Shown: positions 33,885 to 42,639 of the stretch, in pieces
Layout: every line of letters starts with the position of its first letter
Numbering within the stretch: position 1 is the first letter of the stretch
From: Salinisphaera dokdonensis
GTDB taxonomy: Bacteria; Pseudomonadota; Gammaproteobacteria; Nevskiales; Salinisphaeraceae
Direction: 5' to 3'
DNA length: 64,000 bases
Assembly: GCF_040361215.1 (NCBI RefSeq)
Contig: NZ_APND01000001.1
Span: 1,178,001-1,242,000 of the forward strand
The notes under the pieces: generated by a model
What the model saw: the letters and a program-made list of their open reading frames with translations, nothing else
Told to the model about the DNA's origin: nothing
The model's database searches: none
Translations under genes and position numbers: made by a program

Positions 33885-35156
33885 CTAGTTCGAGGCGCGC
33901 GTCCTCGGCAGCACGAGATTCAGTGCCACGCCGAGCACGCCTGCAAGCGCTATCCCCTCGAGCGTGAACTCGCCGGCCGAGAAGCTCAGGCCGCCCACGC
34001 CGGTAACGAGAATGATGCCGACCACCGCCAGATTGCGCGGCTCGGTGAGTTCCTCGCCGGACTTGGCCAGGCTGTTCAGACCCACAACGATAATTGCGCC
34101 GAACAGCAGCACGATGATGCCGCCCATTACCGGGGTGGGAATGCTCGCCAGCAGCGCGCCGAGCTTGCCGACAAAGGCGAATACGATCGCGAACCCGGCG
34201 GCCCAGGTCATCAGCGCCGGGTTGTAGGCCTTGGTGAGCGTGACCGCGCCGGTGACTTCCGAATAGGTGGTGTTCGGCGGCCCGCCGAGCGCGGCAGCCA
34301 CCGAGGTGGCGAGGCCATCGCCTAGCATGGTCCGATCGATGCCCGGGTCTTTCAGGTAATCGCGCCCGGTCACCGACCGGATGGCGACCACATCGCCGAA
34401 ATGCTCGATCGCGGGGGCAATCGCCACCGGGATCATGAACAGCACGGCCTGCCAGTTCCATTCCGGCGCCACGAAGTTCGGCACCGCAAACCACGGCGCT
34501 TCGGCCACCGGCGCAAAGTCGACAAGGCCAAACGGCAGGCTCGCGATATACCCTGCCATCACGCCACAGATGATCGGCACCAGCGACAGGAAACCGCGTG
34601 CCAGCAGCGACACTGCCACGGTCACGGCCAGCGCGATGAAGGACACGAGCATCGCCGGTCCGGACGCCACGAGCTGGGCCTCGCCGTTACCGTCGAGGCC
34701 CATGGCCAGGTTCACCGCGACCGGGGCCAGCACAAGGCCGATCACCATGATCACCGGCCCGGTCACGATCGTGGGCAGCAGCCGGGTGACCACGCCCACG
34801 CCGCGCAGGCGGATGACCAGGCTCAACAACATGTACACCACGCCCGCGGCCATCAGCCCGCAGAGCGTGCCTGGGATACCCCAGGTCTCGACGCCATAGA
34901 TGATCGGCGCGATGAAAGCGAACGACGACGCCAGAAACACGGGCACGCGGCCACGGGTGACCATCTGGAAAATCAGCGTACCGACACCAGCCGTGAACAG
35001 CGCCACGTTGGGGTCCAGGCCCGTGAGCAACGGCACCAGCACCAGCGAGCCAAAGGCCACGAACAGCATCTGCGCGCCGAGCAGGCCGTCGCGGGCACGA
35101 AAACGGTAGGCGCTGGCCTCGGCGTCGGGCCGTGCGTCGAACTCACCCGTCGACAT
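33885..35156 (-). CDS. uraA: Uracil permease, NCS2 family
   Basis: A 423-residue, 14-helix nucleobase:proton symporter. Landmarks include GLDPNVALFTAGVGTLIFQ, the helix with FVGKLGALLASIPTPVMGGI, and PAIEHFGDVVAIRSVTGRDYL, with Glu (in IEHFGD) and the later GGPPNTTYSEVTGAV Glu that bind uracil. The ATG at 35156 is chosen because GGGAAG stands 7 bases upstream; an ATG at 35171 is the alternative. It follows upp by 68 bases on the same strand. Together they import uracil and convert it to UMP. Confidence 0.92.
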   Translation of the reverse strand: MSTGEFDARPDAEASAYRFRARDGLLGAQMLFVAFGSLVLVPLLTGLDPNVALFTAGVGTLIFQMVTRGRVPVFLASSFAFIAPIIYGVETWGIPGTLCGLMAAGVVYMLLSLVIRLRGVGVVTRLLPTIVTGPVIMVIGLVLAPVAVNLAMGLDGNGEAQLVASGPAMLVSFIALAVTVAVSLLARGFLSLVPIICGVMAGYIASLPFGLVDFAPVAEAPWFAVPNFVAPEWNWQAVLFMIPVAIAPAIEHFGDVVAIRSVTGRDYLKDPGIDRTMLGDGLATSVAAALGGPPNTTYSEVTGAVTLTKAYNPALMTWAAGFAIVFAFVGKLGALLASIPTPVMGGIIVLLFGAIIVVGLNSLAKSGEELTEPRNLAVVGIILVTGVGGLSFSAGEFTLEGIALAGVLGVALNLVLPRTRASN

Positions 35157-35242
35157 ATTGTTACTTCCCATCAAAAGTCCGGCTCAAAAGACCGAACTGG
35201 CGAGACACGCAGAAAACGGGCCAATAGCCCGCTGCTGCATCG

Positions 35243-35875
35243 CTATTTGGTGCCGTACATCCGGTCGCCGGCGTCGCCCAGTCCGGGGCGGATATAGCCA
35301 TGTTCGTCCAGGCGCTCGTCGATGGCCGCGGTAAACACCGGCACGTCCGGGTGCGCCTCGCGCAGGGCCTTCACGCCTTCCGGCGCGGCCAGCAGGCAAA
35401 GGAACTTCATGTTCTTTGCGCCCTGCTTCTTGAGATGCGTGATCGCGGCGATCGCCGAATTGCCCGTAGCGAGCATCGGATCGACCACGATCACTCGCCG
35501 CTCCTCGATGTCCTGCGGTACCTTGCAGTAGTACTCGACTGCCTGCAGCGATTCCGGATCGCGGAACATGCCGATATGGCCGACACGCGCCGAGGGCATC
35601 AGCTCGACCATGCCTTCCAGCAGGCCGTTACCCGCGCGCAGGATCGACACGAAGCACAGCTTCTTGCCGGCCAGGGTCGGCGCGTCCATTTCCTGCAGGG
35701 GCGTTTCGATCGTCTCGGTGGTGAGCTCGAGATCGCGGGTGATCTCGTAGGTCAGCAGATGGGCAACCTCGCGCAGCAGGCTGCGGAACTTCTGGGTCGA
35801 CGAGTTCTTGCGCCGCATCAAGGTCAATTTGTGCGCGATCAGCGGATGATTGATGACGGTGACGTTGTCGTCCAT
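35243..35875 (-). CDS. upp: Uracil phosphoribosyltransferase
   Basis: A 210-residue cytosolic enzyme forming UMP from uracil and PRPP. The PRPP-binding motif VIVVDPMLATGNSAIAAI lies near 126-143, the family start INHPLIAHKLTLMR near 8-21, and the uracil-binding end YIRPGLGDAGDRMYGTK closes it. Length is typical of E. coli Upp (208). The frame is open 45 codons upstream, but ATG 35875 fits. It starts the upp-uraA unit. Confidence 0.96.
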   Translation of the reverse strand: MDDNVTVINHPLIAHKLTLMRRKNSSTQKFRSLLREVAHLLTYEITRDLELTTETIETPLQEMDAPTLAGKKLCFVSILRAGNGLLEGMVELMPSARVGHIGMFRDPESLQAVEYYCKVPQDIEERRVIVVDPMLATGNSAIAAITHLKKQGAKNMKFLCLLAAPEGVKALREAHPDVPVFTAAIDERLDEHGYIRPGLGDAGDRMYGTK

Positions 35876-36006
35876 TGGGCAGCTTCCTCGTACAACAGCA
35901 GCGATATCGGTGCGAACGCGCGCATTAGACCTTATCCAGCGCGCGATCTGAACCCTAGTTTGTGCGCCACCGATCGCAAGCGCGGCAGAAACGCACCGAG
36001 CCGGCA

Positions 36007-36948
36007 TCACCGCTGAGCGTCATCCTCGCGAAAACGGGCGGCCTGCGCGACCAGCCAGTCGGCAAACGCGGCGGCCACGGGCGGCGCCTCGCCGCGTGCC
36101 GGCATCAGCAGATCGTAGGAAAACGGCGACACCAGCGCGAAGCGATCGCCAAACGGGCGCACCAGCACACCGCTGGCCAACCGATCCGCGGCGAGCACGC
36201 TCGAAGTCAGCGCCACGCCGCGCCCGGCGATCGCCTGATCCAGTGCCAGCCCGAACAACGAATAACGCCGATGCACGGGCACGGCCACCTCGGGTGCGCC
36301 GGCGGCATCCAGCCAGGCTCGCCAGCCTGGAAACAACTCCGCCTGGTTCGACAGCCAGGTCACATGCAGCAACGTGTGGTGCGCCAGATCCGCGGGCGTG
36401 TCGAGCGGCGGCCCCTGCTCCAGCAGCGCCGGCGAACACACGGGAAAAAGCGTTTCGCTCATCAGTTGCCGGCTGTGCACGCCCGGCCATGGACCCTGCC
36501 CGTAGCGGATGGTCAGCTGCGCGCGGTCGGCACGCCAGGCAGGTTCGACCAGATTCGCGCTGGCTTCGAGCGCAAGATCCACACCCGGGTGGCTGGCCTC
36601 GAAATCGACCAGGCGCGGCAACAGCCAATGCTGGATAAGCGAAGGCGATGCGCTGACCGTCAACGGCAGCGCCGTCGGCGAAACAGTGCGGGCCGCTTCC
36701 ACGCTGCGTGAGAGCGCAGCAAAGGCATCGCCCGCCTCCTCGGCCAACAGTGCACCGCGTACGGTCAGGCTGACGCCATGCGGATGACGGATGAACAGCG
36801 CGGTGCCCAGCACCGTTTCCAACTGCTTGACGTGGCGGCTGATCGCGCCCGGCGTCACATGCAGCTCACCGGCCGCGGCCTTAAAGCTTTCATGGCGCGC
36901 CGCGAACACAAAGGCACGCAAGGCGTTGAGAGGCAGCCGCTCGACCAC
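36007..36948 (-). CDS. LysR-family regulator, GcvA-like
   Basis: A 313-residue regulator with the GcvA-type N-terminus (LPLNALRAFVFAARHESFKAAA then HVTPGAISRHVKQLE) and a substrate-binding-like effector domain of about 210 residues. GTG 36948 places the start 5 residues before the conserved LNALRAF; a GTG at 36996 would add 16 residues. It is divergent from an EamA exporter, and the gap (about 100 bases) should hold the shared operator, so it probably controls that exporter. Effector unknown. Confidence 0.87.
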   Translation of the reverse strand: MVERLPLNALRAFVFAARHESFKAAAGELHVTPGAISRHVKQLETVLGTALFIRHPHGVSLTVRGALLAEEAGDAFAALSRSVEAARTVSPTALPLTVSASPSLIQHWLLPRLVDFEASHPGVDLALEASANLVEPAWRADRAQLTIRYGQGPWPGVHSRQLMSETLFPVCSPALLEQGPPLDTPADLAHHTLLHVTWLSNQAELFPGWRAWLDAAGAPEVAVPVHRRYSLFGLALDQAIAGRGVALTSSVLAADRLASGVLVRPFGDRFALVSPFSYDLLMPARGEAPPVAAAFADWLVAQAARFREDDAQR

Positions 36949-37051
36949 GAGTGTTGAGTTTTCCTGAGCCTGGGTCGCCAGTTTAATGGTTTGCACAGCT
37001 TTGTGCCCGGTGCTTTGCTGTGCGCCTATTCTCTAGGCCGACCGCATTCCC

Positions 37052-38011
37052 ATGAGCACGCGCGCAGACACTCTCAAACCCGCCTATCCGCAGGCAACGC
37101 GACGTGCGCTCGATATGCAGGGCAGCCTGCTAATGCTTGTGTTCTGCCTGGCGCTTGGCCTGCAGCAGGTCGCAATCAAATGGGTGGCTGCGGATATCGC
37201 GCCGCTGGCGCAGATTGCGATTCGCTCAACGCTGGCCGCGTTTCTGGTCATGGGCGTGGCCTATGCGCGCGGCGTGCGGCTGGCCGATGCGCGCGCCGTA
37301 TTCTGGCCCGGGGTGGCTGTGGGGCTGGGTTTCGCCAGCGAGTTCTGCTTCGTAGCGCTCGGGCTGGGCTATACCACGGCCTCCCATATGTCGGTGTTCC
37401 TCTATACCGCGCCGGTCTTCGCCGCGCTCGGCTTGCATTTTCTCGTGCCCGGCGAGCAACTGGGCCTGCGTCACTGGGTCGGTATCGCGATCGCCTTCAT
37501 CGGTATAATTCTCGCTATGGCGCCGACCGGCGAAAGCGCCGGCGGGCCGGCGGTGTCGTCGCTGATCATCGGCGATATTCTCGGCACGATGGCCGGCATG
37601 GGCTGGGCCGCCACCACCGTCGTCATCCGCACCACGAAGCTGTCGGAACAGCCTCCGACGCTGACGTTGTCCTATCAGCTGGTGATCGCGGGGCTGTTGC
37701 TGTTGCCGTTCGCAGCGCTGATGGGCGACCTGTCGGATATCAACGTCACCGGCCCCGTACTCGCCAGCATGACCTTCCAGACGCTCGGCATTGCCTTCGC
37801 GGTTCTGCTGCTGTGGTTCGCGCTGCTGCGGCGCTACCTCGCCTCGCGGCTGGGCGTGTTCTCGTTCCTGTCGCCGGTGTTCGGCGTACTGTTCGGCGCC
37901 CTGCTACTCGGCGAGGCGCTGACCTGGAACTTCATTGTGGGCGGTGTGGCGATCATCAGTGGCGTGATCGTGGTGAGTGCGCCTGCGAAACGGCGTGCGC
38001 CGGTGCGATAG
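37052..38011 (+). CDS. DMT-superfamily transporter with two EamA domains
   Basis: A 319-residue protein with ten transmembrane helices in two EamA repeats (about 25-160 and 180-305). Helix 1 reads LLMLVFCLALGLQQVAIKWV and the repeat-1 end GLGYTTASHMSVFLYTAPVF is the usual conserved EamA stretch, mirrored by LASRLGVFSFLSPVFGVLFG in repeat 2. Family members export metabolites or amino acids. Here the divergent LysR-type regulator suggests inducible export; the substrate is unknown. The ATG follows a short AT-poor leader without a strong ribosome site. Confidence 0.87.
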   Translation: MSTRADTLKPAYPQATRRALDMQGSLLMLVFCLALGLQQVAIKWVAADIAPLAQIAIRSTLAAFLVMGVAYARGVRLADARAVFWPGVAVGLGFASEFCFVALGLGYTTASHMSVFLYTAPVFAALGLHFLVPGEQLGLRHWVGIAIAFIGIILAMAPTGESAGGPAVSSLIIGDILGTMAGMGWAATTVVIRTTKLSEQPPTLTLSYQLVIAGLLLLPFAALMGDLSDINVTGPVLASMTFQTLGIAFAVLLLWFALLRRYLASRLGVFSFLSPVFGVLFGALLLGEALTWNFIVGGVAIISGVIVVSAPAKRRAPVR

Positions 38012-38132
38012 CGCTCGAACTCCGAGGTGAGCCACCCTGCTTCGGCAATCCAGACTCTGCGGTTCAAGGCCTCCGGCCTTACCCCACTCACGAGTTAGTC
38101 GAACCTTTTATTTCGCACTGCTGTGCGACTCA

Positions 38133-38345
38133 CTTTCTTTTGCTTGTCCAAAAGAAAGTAAGCAAAGAAAAAGACACCCAGCACGGCGCCGGCTACGCCG
38201 GTGGCACTCCGATGCTCGCGGCGAAGGGATGCGGCCAGAACTCGGATCGCGTTGGCGATCCTCAGACAGCTGGCCGCACCGGCGCAGTGCGCCGGGCACC
38301 CTTCGCCACTGCGCGTCTCCGTCGCCGTGCAAAGGGGGCAATAGA
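38133..38345 (+). repeat. Dispersed intergenic repeat, left copy (+ orientation)
   Basis: Starts with ctttcttttgcttgtcc, whose box is self-complementary (ctttcttttg / caaaagaaag), then an A-rich run ending in gacaccc, a hairpin ccggc-TAC-gccgg at 38189-38201 and the stretch ggccagaactcgg ... cctcagacagctggcc near 38231-38276. The same order of elements appears reversed at 38480-38678, so the boundary on the right is approximate. Confidence 0.7.
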
Positions 38346-38479
38346 GGCAGTACAGCCGTACCCCAAGCCCTAGAAACTGCAGAGTTGAAGTTAGGGCGGT
38401 TGCCCGTAACCCTGAAGAATCACGCCTTGGGCTAACCCGGCCTACGTAGATCGGGACACTTAAGCGAGCAAAAGCGAGC

Positions 38480-38678
38480 TTTCTGTATTGGGGCCCCTTG
38501 GGCGTAGCGCCGAGCAGTGGAGACCGAAAGCGGAAGCAGACAGCCGGATGTCTGAGCGAAGCGAGTTTCCGGCTGGCCCGCTTTCGGCCGGAGCCGCGCG
38601 GGGTATCGGCGCGTAGCGCCGACGCAAGACGGGGTGTCTTTTGTTTTGGTGCCTTTTATTTGGACAAACAAATAAAAG
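38480..38678 (-). repeat. Dispersed intergenic repeat, right copy (- orientation)
   Basis: The reverse complement reads cttttatttgtttgtccaaa, an A-rich run ending gacaccc, then a hairpin cggcgc-TAC-gcgccg (38607-38621) and gggccagccggaaactcg ... ctcagaca. Element order and spacing match the left copy with many substitutions. The left end of this copy is uncertain. Confidence 0.7.
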
Positions 38679-38835
38679 ACACTCGCGCAGCAGCGCGAAA
38701 CCCCAAGCCGACCAGACCGTTCCCGTTGATTCAGGCGCTCCCGGATAGGGCCTCATTCTTATTCGCCCAAGATTGCGACTGAAGATGATCCTGGAAGCAA
38801 TGGACACGGCCCGAGCCTAACCCGAGTTATCGTCG

Positions 38836-39726
38836 CTAATGCTTAGTGGCATAAGCGCCCTCGGTCTTCTCGACCAGCTCGTCGATCATCTTCAGATGAT
38901 GGCTGTTGTTCTGCTGCCAGGGATGAAAACCATAGCGAAAGTACGACGCCCACTCGGGAAGCTGCCGGCGTAGCACGCCGGGGCGACCGAACAGCGTGTT
39001 GAACACGCGCAGATGGCCACGCCAACCCTCTTTCCTGCATTCGTCGCTGGCCTGGGTCATGCGGTAATAGAAATACGCCACCAGCGGCCAGAAGATCGTT
39101 GTCGCGGCCACCATGCCGGCGGCGCGCTCGGCATAGGCGATCGGACCGCGGCCCACGCAACGATCGTAGACATCGAAGGCGACCGACTTGTGCTCGATCT
39201 CTTCGAGCGCATGCCACTGCCACATGCGCGTGTAGTCTTCCTGCGAGCCGACGATGGCGTCCGGGTTATCGAGGATCGAGTTGCCCATGAGCGCCGTGAA
39301 GTGCTCGAGCGCGATCGTGGCCGACAGCGGGAACGAGCGCGGCGTGCGCTTCTTGATGGAGCCCAGAAACGACCAGACGAAGGCGTCCAGCTGCTCGGCC
39401 GGCAGGCCCTGGCGCGTCATGAGATCGTTGTATTCCTTGTGTTCGCGGCTGTGGATCGCCTCCTGGCCGATGAATGCCGTGGCGGCCTTTTTCAGGTCCG
39501 GGTCCGGGATCTCTTCGCGGTAATCGCGCACGGCATCGATGAACATGCGCTCGCCGGCGGGAAAGAACAGCGACAGCGCATTCATGAACTGGGTCATGTG
39601 CGCGCCGAGCTTGTGCCAGTCGTGGATACGGTCTTCGGGCGGCAGAAAATGCAGGTCGCGGCGTTCGGGCACCACATCGGGCTTGCCGTCGTCGGTGTGC
39701 TTGATCTGTTCTGCAGGTGTGGCCAT
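38836..39726 (-). CDS. PF10118 family predicted metal-dependent hydrolase
   Basis: A 296-residue helical protein. Family motifs are GQEAIHSREHKEYND near residues 87-101 and HALEEIEHKSVAFDVYD near 172-188, whose Glu and His residues look like a di-metal site; the order resembles ferritin-like helices. One or two hydrophobic stretches (about 205-225) could touch the membrane. Members are annotated as predicted metal-dependent hydrolases; the substrate is unknown. GGAGGAG precedes the ATG. It is single-gene and follows, on the minus strand, the 178-base gap after the TRAP permease. Confidence 0.82.
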   Translation of the reverse strand: MATPAEQIKHTDDGKPDVVPERRDLHFLPPEDRIHDWHKLGAHMTQFMNALSLFFPAGERMFIDAVRDYREEIPDPDLKKAATAFIGQEAIHSREHKEYNDLMTRQGLPAEQLDAFVWSFLGSIKKRTPRSFPLSATIALEHFTALMGNSILDNPDAIVGSQEDYTRMWQWHALEEIEHKSVAFDVYDRCVGRGPIAYAERAAGMVAATTIFWPLVAYFYYRMTQASDECRKEGWRGHLRVFNTLFGRPGVLRRQLPEWASYFRYGFHPWQQNNSHHLKMIDELVEKTEGAYATKH

Positions 39727-39904
39727 GGCTCCTCCGAGATCAAAGGTTCGAGATCATCGATATCGAGCTTTAGAAAATCCTCCGTTTCACATGCAGAGTC
39801 AACTCCGCAATTCCACGGAGCATCTCTATCCGGCCACCTGCTGCGCCTTCATGGATCACTGCGAACCAATAGCCCACCTGGGCTCCGGCGCGCCGCGAAA
39901 AAAC

Positions 39905-42094
39905 CTAGGCGCTCCGTGCCGGAGCCGAGCGGGCCTTGCCGCCCCCGCCCATCGCAAACAGCACCACCGCAACCAGCGCGCCGACCCCATCGCTGATCCA
40001 GCCCGGATAAATGAGCGCCAAGGCGCCCGCGAGCGCAAGCAGACGCCATCCGGTAGCCAGTTCGCGGCGCAGATAGCCTTCCACCGCGACCGCGAGAAGC
40101 AGTACGCCGACGATGCCGGTCGCGGCCACGGTGGCGACATTCAACCAGGTCGCATCGATCATCAGCATGCTGTGCGCGAACACGAACATGTACGGCACCA
40201 CGAAGCCCGCGATCGCCAGCTTCATGGCCTGCACGCCGGTCGCGTTCGGCGAGCCGCCGGAAATGCCCGCGCTGGCATAGGCCGCGAGCGCGACGGGCGG
40301 CGTGAGATTGGCGAAGATGCCGAAATAGAACACGAACATATGGGCCACGAAGATGGCCGTTTCGTTGGACCCGGCCAGTTCGCGGAACAACGGCAGGTTG
40401 AGCAGGATCGGCGCGGCCATGGTCGAGGTGATGATGTAGCAGGGGATACTGGGCAGCCCCATGCCGAGCACGATCGACGCACCCATGGTCAGCGCCAGCG
40501 TGACCAACAGCCGCAGCATCTCGGAGGGGATCGCCTGGCCGAGGCTGACCACCGCATCCGCCGCATCGAGCGCGATGCCGGTCAGCGTCGCGATGCCCAC
40601 GACGATGCCCACCGCCGCACAGGCGATCGCGACCGGGATCGAGTTGCGCACGCCTTCGGTCATGGCATCGCGACAGTCGGCGATATCCATCACTTCGGCC
40701 TGTAGACCCAGGCTCGTGCGGATCGCATTGATCGCGACCGGCAGCGCAATGATCGCGAACAGCCAGAGCCGATCCGGGGGCAGCCCCGGTAACGTGCGGC
40801 CGTCGACGAGCGCCCAGATCTGCGGCTCGAACACGAGCGCGATCAGAACGAGCGTCAGCCCCACGACCACCCGGCGCGTGCCGCAGATCAGCACCGTCGC
40901 GGCCACCGACCAGAAGGCCGCAAAAAACGGCGCCCGGCCGTCGAAGATCAGCCACAGCAATATCACCATCGGCAGCAGCAGATGGCCGCGCTCCAGCAAC
41001 ACGGACTTGAGCGGCGTCAGCTCGGAGCGCGGAATGCCTTCCAGCCCGTTGCGCAGCGCGCGCAGATGCACCTGGAACAGAATGCCGAGATAGAACAGCA
41101 GCGCCGGAATGATGCCGGCGAGCATGATCTGGGTGTAGGGCACGCCCAGCACCTCGGCCATGATGAAGGCCGCCGCGCCCATGATCGGCGGCAGGATCTG
41201 GCCACCCACGCTGGCCGCGGCCTCGACCGCACCCGCGAAATTGGCCTTGTAGCCGGTGCGCTTCATCAGCGGAATCGTGAACGCGCCGGTCGTAACCACG
41301 TTCGCGATCGCCGAGCCGTTGATCGAACCCAGAAACCCACTCGCGACCACGGCCACCTTGGCCGGCCCGCCTCGGCTGGGCCCGGCAAGCGCCAGCGCCA
41401 GATCGTTGAACAGCCGCCCCAGCCCGGACTTGACCAGGAAGGCGCCGAACAGAATGAACAGGATGATATAGCTCGCCGAGACCGCGATCGCCGTACCGAG
41501 CAGGCCTTCAGTTATGTAGACCAGATGCGACACGATCTGGCGCGTCGTCGCCAGCACGATATCGCCGTTGAGCTCCGGGTAGAACGACAGCTTGGCGTAG
41601 AAGCCGTACGCCACGAACAGTACCGCCAGCCCCGGCAGCCCCCAGCCGGTCACGCGACGCGCCGCGTCGATAACCAAAGCGAGCGCGACCAGCCCGACGA
41701 TCATGTCGAGCGTATTGATGCGCCCGGCCGACGCGATCACCCGGTCGGCCGCGAACACCATATAGACGCCGATCGCGAACGCCAGAACGGCGCAGATCAC
41801 GTCGCCCCAGGCCACCCGCTCGCGTGAACCGCGCATCGCCCACGGGTAGATGATGAAAGTCAGCCCGAGCAGCACATAGAGATGGATGCTGCGCTGGACC
41901 ACGTCGACCAGCGGCCCCGAGAACGACGTATACAGATGAAACAGCGCGAGCATCACGCTCACAACGACGACGAACTGTGTCACCCGCCTGGGCAGCGAAT
42001 GACGCACCCGGCTTTCGACGTCGTATTTTTCCAGGGTTTCCGGGTCGACGATTTCCGGTTCGGCCGGCTCGGCGTGGCGGGTATCGGAACTCAT
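39905..42094 (-). CDS. Fused TRAP transporter permease (TAXI type)
   Basis: A 729-residue membrane protein with a fused small (DctQ-like) and large (DctM-like) permease part, usual for TAXI-TRAP systems. The first about 200 residues carry a handful of helices; the rest shows the DctM core (GFLGSINGSAIANVVTTGAFT, then GGQILPPIMGAAAFIMAEVLG near 285-310, and VLGMGLPSIPCYIITSTMAAP near 535-555). It drives uptake with the sodium or proton gradient. Its start overlaps the DUF1850 stop by 4 bases, and the operon runs binding protein, DUF1850, permease. The substrate is unknown (glutamate or other carboxylates are typical). Confidence 0.93.
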   Translation of the reverse strand: MSSDTRHAEPAEPEIVDPETLEKYDVESRVRHSLPRRVTQFVVVVSVMLALFHLYTSFSGPLVDVVQRSIHLYVLLGLTFIIYPWAMRGSRERVAWGDVICAVLAFAIGVYMVFAADRVIASAGRINTLDMIVGLVALALVIDAARRVTGWGLPGLAVLFVAYGFYAKLSFYPELNGDIVLATTRQIVSHLVYITEGLLGTAIAVSASYIILFILFGAFLVKSGLGRLFNDLALALAGPSRGGPAKVAVVASGFLGSINGSAIANVVTTGAFTIPLMKRTGYKANFAGAVEAAASVGGQILPPIMGAAAFIMAEVLGVPYTQIMLAGIIPALLFYLGILFQVHLRALRNGLEGIPRSELTPLKSVLLERGHLLLPMVILLWLIFDGRAPFFAAFWSVAATVLICGTRRVVVGLTLVLIALVFEPQIWALVDGRTLPGLPPDRLWLFAIIALPVAINAIRTSLGLQAEVMDIADCRDAMTEGVRNSIPVAIACAAVGIVVGIATLTGIALDAADAVVSLGQAIPSEMLRLLVTLALTMGASIVLGMGLPSIPCYIITSTMAAPILLNLPLFRELAGSNETAIFVAHMFVFYFGIFANLTPPVALAAYASAGISGGSPNATGVQAMKLAIAGFVVPYMFVFAHSMLMIDATWLNVATVAATGIVGVLLLAVAVEGYLRRELATGWRLLALAGALALIYPGWISDGVGALVAVVLFAMGGGGKARSAPARSA

Positions 42095-42624
42095 GGCAAT
42101 CCTGCTGCAGGGGCGCGCCAGGCGCGTACGACACCACCGATCATGGCGACCAGCGGCGCACGAATCACGGCAAAGCGCAGTATGGGCGCTGCCGACTCAG
42201 TGGAAAGAGCAAACCAGCGGCTATTGCCACGGCGCATTCGATAATTTTCGGCGGCCGCGGCCTGCACGGCGTACGGATCGACCACGCGATCGATACCGTC
42301 CATCACCACCCAGCCGTTTTCGAGGGTGGTGCGACGCCCGACCTGCGCCGGCACGCCGGCACCGAAAGTCTTGAAGCGGGTCTCGACCAGCACGATCGCG
42401 CCATCGCGAATGCTGAAAGTCTCGATCCAGTCTTCCTGTTCGACCGAATGCCGCCAGGCCAGCGAAAACCGCGCGCCCTCGTCGACGACGAAGGCATAGC
42501 GCAGCCCGGCCGCGTCGCGCACCACCAGCCAGCTCGACGGCCACAGGCCGGTCGCGATGACGACCACCACGACCAGCGCTGCACCACCGATGACCGCCCG
42601 CCCGCGGCGCACACGCGTCAGCAC
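42091..42624 (-). CDS. DUF1850 family protein of TRAP operon
   Basis: A 177-residue protein with an N-terminal membrane anchor (ALVVVVVIATGLWPSSW) and a DUF1850 domain from residue 35 (RYAFVVDEGARFSLAWRHSVEQEDWIETFSI split at 42-70). DUF1850 genes sit between the binding protein and permease genes in many TAXI-TRAP operons; here it is 15 bases after the binding protein and overlaps the permease by ATGA. A role as an accessory subunit is inference. The start is GTG, with no strong ribosome site, suggesting translational coupling to the upstream gene. Confidence 0.85.
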   Translation of the reverse strand: MLTRVRRGRAVIGGAALVVVVVIATGLWPSSWLVVRDAAGLRYAFVVDEGARFSLAWRHSVEQEDWIETFSIRDGAIVLVETRFKTFGAGVPAQVGRRTTLENGWVVMDGIDRVVDPYAVQAAAAENYRMRRGNSRWFALSTESAAPILRFAVIRAPLVAMIGGVVRAWRAPAAGLP

Positions 42625-42639
42625 GCAGCGCCCGCGGGG

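Larger units (their letters stand above)
38012..38835. other. Long non-coding region with inverted repeat pair
   Basis: About 824 bases between the exporter gene and the convergent PF10118 gene. Reading frames here (38229-38435, 38460-38807 and others) are low-complexity and lack ribosome sites and family matches, so I do not call genes. The region is dominated by two diverged inverted copies of one repeat, listed separately, with a GC-rich spacer of about 450 bases. Confidence 0.6.

Noticed and set aside
38229..38807. Several small open frames in the repeat region
   Set aside because: Low-complexity products, no ribosome sites, and they overlap inverted repeats; most likely non-coding.
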